From positions 1,462,765 to 1,526,764 of the forward strand of contig NZ_JAENHL010000007.1 of assembly GCF_016595235.1 (NCBI RefSeq): a stretch of DNA of 64,000 bases, in the 5' to 3' direction. The translations under genes were made by a program, and so were the position numbers. The notes beneath the pieces were generated by a model that was given only the letters and a program-made list of their open reading frames with translations, made no database searches and was not told the DNA's origin. This stretch comes from Taklimakanibacter albus. Its GTDB lineage: Bacteria > Pseudomonadota > Alphaproteobacteria > Rhizobiales > Aestuariivirgaceae. How positions within the stretch are numbered: the stretch's first letter is position 1; each line of letters opens with the position of its first letter. Shown piece after piece: positions 60,689 to 64,000 of the stretch.

Positions 60689-61903
60689 TCAGGACCGCTT
60701 GGCGCCGAGAAGCGAAAGCGCCGCGGCCATATAGATAGCGAGACAATCGACCACGTCCTCTTCGAAGACATAGTCGTCGATGCCGGAAGCGAGTTCGGCT
60801 TGCGGCCCAAAGCAGATCGCCGGCACACCGCGCGCGCGCCAGCGCATGGCATCACTCGCCGGCAGGCGCACGACCGGAGCAGCAGGTTTGTCACGCAGCG
60901 CGGCGCTCGCGGCCAGCATCGCTTGCGGCAGAGCATGCTCGATCGGCGTCCAGTTCGGATTCCAGCCTTTGATCCGCGTGACGGTGATGCCGCCGATTGT
61001 CTCGGCCAGATCGCGCACGCGTTTTTCGATCGTCTCGATGGTGAGGCCGGGTGGCGCGCGGAAATCGACCTCGGCCGTGGCCCTCACCGCCACCTGGCTG
61101 ACGAAATCGCCACCTTGAATTTTGCCGGCATTGACCGAGAGCCGCAGGCCATGCGCGCCGGCATGACGAACGAGCGCCGACATGCCGTCGGGCGGTGTCA
61201 CAGTCTCATCATTCCAGCCGTCGATCTCGGCAAGAAGCCGGGCGAGTCGCGCAATGGCCGACGAGCCGGTACGCGTCAGCATGCCCTGTCCCGGCGCCGC
61301 GGTCGCTTCGATGCTGAGCCACAGCAGGCCCTTTTCGGCGACCGCGAGATTCATCGCGCCCGGTCCTTCGGCATTGATCAGGAAATCACCGGTGAGCGTG
61401 TCGTCATGATCGAGAAGAAAAGCCGAGCCCGCCGGCCCGAACACCACCTCGTCGGAGACGAGTGTCAAGGTTACGCGCCCGGCGATCGCGGCGCGGCGCG
61501 CATGAAGGCCGATGAAGGCCATGGTCAGCGCGGCGCTGCCCGCTTTCATATTGCCGATGCCGAGCCCGCTCATACGGCCATTGCGGCGCGACAGGGCATA
61601 GACCGGCACCGACCAGGCTTTTTCATCGCCCGGATTGAGCGTGTCGACATGGCCATTGAGCACCAGATGCGGCCCAGGCTTGGCGCCTTCGAAGCTGCAG
61701 ACGATATTGGGCTTGCGCGGATCGATACAGCGGATCTCCGGCGCGAGGCCGGCATCGCGCAGAACTCTCGTGAGAACCGCGATCGGCTCCGTCGTATCGC
61801 CGACCGGCTGCGGGCTCGGCGCCGCGACGAGCTCGGCGCAAAGGCCCAGCAATGCCGCGCGTTCGGCCTCCGCATAGACCTTGATCGCGGCGATATCGCT
61901 CAT
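60689..61903 (-). CDS. M20-family peptidase homologue with several metal ligands apparently missing
   Basis: A 404-residue protein with the M20/DapE-ArgE layout: the GHVDTLNPG motif near residue 85, a central dimerisation domain and a C-terminal return to the catalytic domain. By eye, the bridging aspartate of the GxxDMKGG motif is asparagine (GIGNMKAG), the second glutamate of the DEE motif is valine (SDEVVFG), the histidine of the dimerisation domain is absent (APGQGMLTR), and the last histidine ligand is replaced in the final GPQAELASGIDDYV segment. E in NAEGPG is kept. It starts at ATG 61903, overlapping the SDR stop as ATGA. A related M20 gene, ygeY, neighbours diaminopropionate ammonia-lyase in E. 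coli. Activity is therefore doubtful. Confidence 0.85.
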   Translation of the reverse strand: MSDIAAIKVYAEAERAALLGLCAELVAAPSPQPVGDTTEPIAVLTRVLRDAGLAPEIRCIDPRKPNIVCSFEGAKPGPHLVLNGHVDTLNPGDEKAWSVPVYALSRRNGRMSGLGIGNMKAGSAALTMAFIGLHARRAAIAGRVTLTLVSDEVVFGPAGSAFLLDHDDTLTGDFLINAEGPGAMNLAVAEKGLLWLSIEATAAPGQGMLTRTGSSAIARLARLLAEIDGWNDETVTPPDGMSALVRHAGAHGLRLSVNAGKIQGGDFVSQVAVRATAEVDFRAPPGLTIETIEKRVRDLAETIGGITVTRIKGWNPNWTPIEHALPQAMLAASAALRDKPAAPVVRLPASDAMRWRARGVPAICFGPQAELASGIDDYVFEEDVVDCLAIYMAAALSLLGAKRS

Positions 61904-62685
61904 CCGACCTGCCATCCGCCGTCGATGACCAGCGACTGGCCGACGACATACCGTGCGAGATCGGAGGCGAGATAGACATAGGCGCCGGCGAGATCGTCGA
62001 GCTTACCCAGCTCGCCCAGCGGAATCTTCGCCTTGAAGGCGGATTTGAGCTCATCGGCCGGCTTGCCTTGCAGCACGGCGCGCATGTCGAACAGTTTATG
62101 GAGCATCGCCGTGTCCATCTGGCCGGGGCACACGCAATTGACCAGGATGCCGTCGGCGGCGAGCTCGGCGGCGAGGCATTGCATGAGCCCGATCATGCCG
62201 AATTTCGACGCCGAATAGGCGGCATTTTCGACACCGCCGCGCAGGCCGAACAGCGATGAGGTGAGGATGATGCGCCCGCCGCGGCCTTGCGGCACCATCC
62301 GCCTTGCGAAGGATGTCGCGGTGACGAAAGCGCCGGTCAGGTTGATGTCGAGGACGCGCCGCCAGGTCGGCAGATCAAAATCGACGGCACGCTTGAGGAC
62401 GAGAATGCCGGCATTGGGGACGACGATATCGACGCCGCCATCCTTGAACAGCCGGTCGGCCAGCGCTTCGGTCGCGTCTTCACTGGTGACGTCGAGCTCG
62501 ACCACGCGGGCACGGTCGCCGGCGAGCGACGCGAGCCGGCTTTGCGCGTCGGCCACGGCGCGTTTGTCGATATCGGCGGCGATGACCTTGGCGCCATGTT
62601 TCAGATAGGCCTCGGCGACGGCAAGCCCGATTCCCTGGGCACCACCGGTGATGAAAGCCGTCTTTCCCTCAAGCAACCCGCTCAT
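61900..62685 (-). CDS. Short-chain dehydrogenase/reductase (classical SDR)
   Basis: A 261-residue NAD(P)-dependent oxidoreductase. The cofactor motif is TGGAQGIGLAVAEAYL, with AADIDKR after strand 2 (an aspartate, favouring NAD). Then LDVTSED, a VPNAGI variant of the NNAG motif, and the catalytic serine, tyrosine and lysine in LTSSLFG and YSASKFG. The C-terminus GQSLVIDGGWQVG is standard. GGGGAGG lies ahead of ATG 62685, and the gene begins 13 bases after the ammonia-lyase stop. It probably reduces or oxidises a keto or hydroxy intermediate of the operon's pathway. Confidence 0.92.
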   Translation of the reverse strand: MSGLLEGKTAFITGGAQGIGLAVAEAYLKHGAKVIAADIDKRAVADAQSRLASLAGDRARVVELDVTSEDATEALADRLFKDGGVDIVVPNAGILVLKRAVDFDLPTWRRVLDINLTGAFVTATSFARRMVPQGRGGRIILTSSLFGLRGGVENAAYSASKFGMIGLMQCLAAELAADGILVNCVCPGQMDTAMLHKLFDMRAVLQGKPADELKSAFKAKIPLGELGKLDDLAGAYVYLASDLARYVVGQSLVIDGGWQVG

Positions 62686-62698
62686 CTACACCTCCCCT

Positions 62699-63919
62699 TC
62701 AGGCTGCGACCGCATCCGACGTCCGGCCGACGATCCGCAGATAGGCATCCTCATCCGTCGCTCCTTCGCTCCCGATCACCAGCACCCGCGACTTCGCGTC
62801 GAGACCAAGCGCCGCCTTGAGCTTCGGATCGAGCGCGGCGGCAATCAAGCCCGCCGTCGCGGCGCAGCCCGATTCACCGGCGACGATGGCGGGATCGCCA
62901 TCGATGCCGGCAGCCAGGATACGCATGGCGTCGGGTGCGGCGTCCTCGGGCAACGCCAGGACGTCATCGACCGCATGCTGCATCACCACCCAGGCAGGCG
63001 CCGAGACCTGGCCGGCGGCGAGGCAGGCCATGACGGTATTGGTGTCGCCCGGCACCATGGTCGGCTTGCCGGCCGCGATGCTGCGGAAGACGCAATCGGC
63101 CTGGATCGGCTCGACGACGATGAGGCGTGGCCGGTCCGTGCCGAAAAGGTCCCAGTAATGCGCACCGAAAGCAGCGGCGAGACCACCGACGCCGGCCTGG
63201 ACGAAGACATGGGTCGGCCGTCCGGTCGTTTCCGTCTGCTTCAGCACTTCATCGGCGATCAGCGAATAACCCTGCATGATGAGCGAGGGCACACGCGCTT
63301 TGGGGTCGGACGAGGTGTCGGCGACCAGCACCCAGCCATTCTTGACGGCATCGGCGGCGCAGTCGCGCACCGAGTCGTCATAATGGCCTTTGACGCGTAC
63401 GATCCTGGCGCCGAAACGGGCGATCTCGCGCTCGCGCGTCGGACTGACATGGCTGTGCAGATAGATCACGCAATTGGCGCCGAACAGCTGCGCGCCCCAG
63501 GCGACCGAGCGCCCGTGATTGCCGTCGGTGGCGGCGGCGACCGTGACGTCGGCGACCTGGTCGCGGTATTTGCCGGCCACCAGATCGGCGACCGCCGCGT
63601 CCTTGATTCCATGTTTCTCGGCGAGATGATCCTTCAGCACGGTCAGCACCGCATAGGCGCCGCCGATCGCCTTGAAGCTCTTGAGGCCGAGCCGCTGACC
63701 TTCGTCTTTATAAAGCACCGTGCCGACACCGAGCCTTCCGGCGAGCCCGGCGAGCGCGATGAGTGGCGTCGGCCTGTAGCCCGGCCAGGCGCTGATTTCG
63801 GCCTTCGCTATGCGGAAGCCGTCCTGGCTCAGCACGTGCCGTTCCGTGTCACTGTAAGGACGCGCCCGGTCGCCATGAGCATTATGGACCGCCAGCGCGG
63901 AGTACCGCTGAAGTTGCAT
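62699..63919 (-). CDS. dpaL: Diaminopropionate ammonia-lyase-type PLP enzyme (DpaL/YgeX-like)
   Basis: A 406-residue fold-type II PLP enzyme. The PLP lysine is K83 in LKSFKAIGGAYAV. ATDGNHGRSVAWGA is the DpaL form of the SNGNHG-type motif. VQAGVGGLAAAFGAHYW and GESGCAATAGLIAAAL follow the family pattern. The enzyme converts 2,3-diaminopropionate to pyruvate and two ammonia. It is first in a minus-strand operon with SDR, M20 and GGT-family genes and a TauE-type permease. ATG 63919 has only a weak GGGA upstream. A related threonine/serine dehydratase role is possible but the motif set favours DpaL. Confidence 0.88.
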   Translation of the reverse strand: MQLQRYSALAVHNAHGDRARPYSDTERHVLSQDGFRIAKAEISAWPGYRPTPLIALAGLAGRLGVGTVLYKDEGQRLGLKSFKAIGGAYAVLTVLKDHLAEKHGIKDAAVADLVAGKYRDQVADVTVAAATDGNHGRSVAWGAQLFGANCVIYLHSHVSPTREREIARFGARIVRVKGHYDDSVRDCAADAVKNGWVLVADTSSDPKARVPSLIMQGYSLIADEVLKQTETTGRPTHVFVQAGVGGLAAAFGAHYWDLFGTDRPRLIVVEPIQADCVFRSIAAGKPTMVPGDTNTVMACLAAGQVSAPAWVVMQHAVDDVLALPEDAAPDAMRILAAGIDGDPAIVAGESGCAATAGLIAAALDPKLKAALGLDAKSRVLVIGSEGATDEDAYLRIVGRTSDAVAA

Positions 63920-63937
63920 CTTATATTCCCATTTACA

Positions 63938-63995
63938 GAGCCTTTCCCACTTTGATCGAAGCGGACCGCTTCGATCAAAGTGGGTAAAAAGGCTC
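63938..63995. repeat. Long perfect palindrome upstream of the ammonia-lyase operon
   Basis: Arms of 19 bp (63946-63964 and 63966-63984; CCCACTTTGATCGAAGCGG and its complement) are separated by one base. A further GAGCC / GGCTC pair lies outside. It begins 18 bp upstream of the dpaL-type start and runs to near the window edge. It resembles repeat elements common in Rhizobiales genomes rather than an operator, but its place before an operon leaves a regulatory role open. Confidence 0.8.
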
Positions 63996-64000
63996 GAAAA

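Noticed and set aside
58390-60738. A 782-codon open frame on the plus strand opposite the TauE and GGT-family genes
   Set aside because: It is Arg/Asp/His-rich with no domain signal and spans two well-supported minus-strand genes and the gap between them.

Overview
The window is a GC-rich, densely packed chromosomal segment from an alphaproteobacterium, most likely of the Hyphomicrobiales (Rhizobiales). The evidence is the codon use, many ATGA-type overlaps between operon genes, REP-like intergenic repeats, Liv, BMP and ThuEFG-type ABC importers, and autotransporter families typical of that order. The genus cannot be told. No rRNA, tRNA, CRISPR array, transposase or phage gene was seen.

Layout: (1) 1-3121 holds an aldehyde dehydrogenase cut by the window edge, a small dehydrogenase-partner protein and a GMC flavoprotein, in one tightly coupled operon. 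(2) 3407-4977 holds a guanidinobutyrase-type ureohydrolase and a small DUF5681 protein. (3) 5040-27378 (minus strand) is a 22-kb array of five full-length autotransporters with divergent beta-helical passengers and similar barrels. A TIGR03032-family gene and a FecR-domain gene are embedded in it. A sixth autotransporter survives only as a barrel end, abutting a lysR gene.

(4) 27379-35408 is a LysR regulator, an orphan CoxL-type molybdenum hydroxylase large subunit, and pxpA / biotin carrier / biotin carboxylase / pxpB / pxpC. Together the carrier, carboxylase and pxpBC look like a urea carboxylase split into separate subunits. Two 48-bp elements sharing an identical 20-bp core lie upstream of the CoxL-type gene and of pxpA. 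(5) 35409-45308 is an AraC regulator divergent from hyuB-hyuA-livG-livF-livH-livM-livK, ending at a strong intrinsic terminator. Regions 4 and 5 together read as a lactam, cyclic-amide or N-heterocycle uptake and breakdown island.

(6) 45584-48823 is a carbohydrate-type ABC importer without its ATPase, facing a metallo-beta-lactamase-fold lactonase-like gene. (7) 49805-54340 is a BMP/nucleoside-type ABC importer. (8) 54464-58292 is an apparent operon of a secreted caspase-fold protein, a secreted protein of unknown function and a CHASE2 adenylate cyclase. (9) 58294-63919 (minus strand) is a catabolic operon: diaminopropionate ammonia-lyase, SDR dehydrogenase, an M20 homologue that appears to lack several metal ligands, a gamma-glutamyltransferase-family protein and a TauE/SafE permease.

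Family assignments rest on reading protein motifs by eye; no database search was run. Substrates are inferred and should be treated as hypotheses. Start codons were chosen from Shine-Dalgarno-like sequences, overlaps with neighbours and family N-termini, and often differ from the longest open frame.
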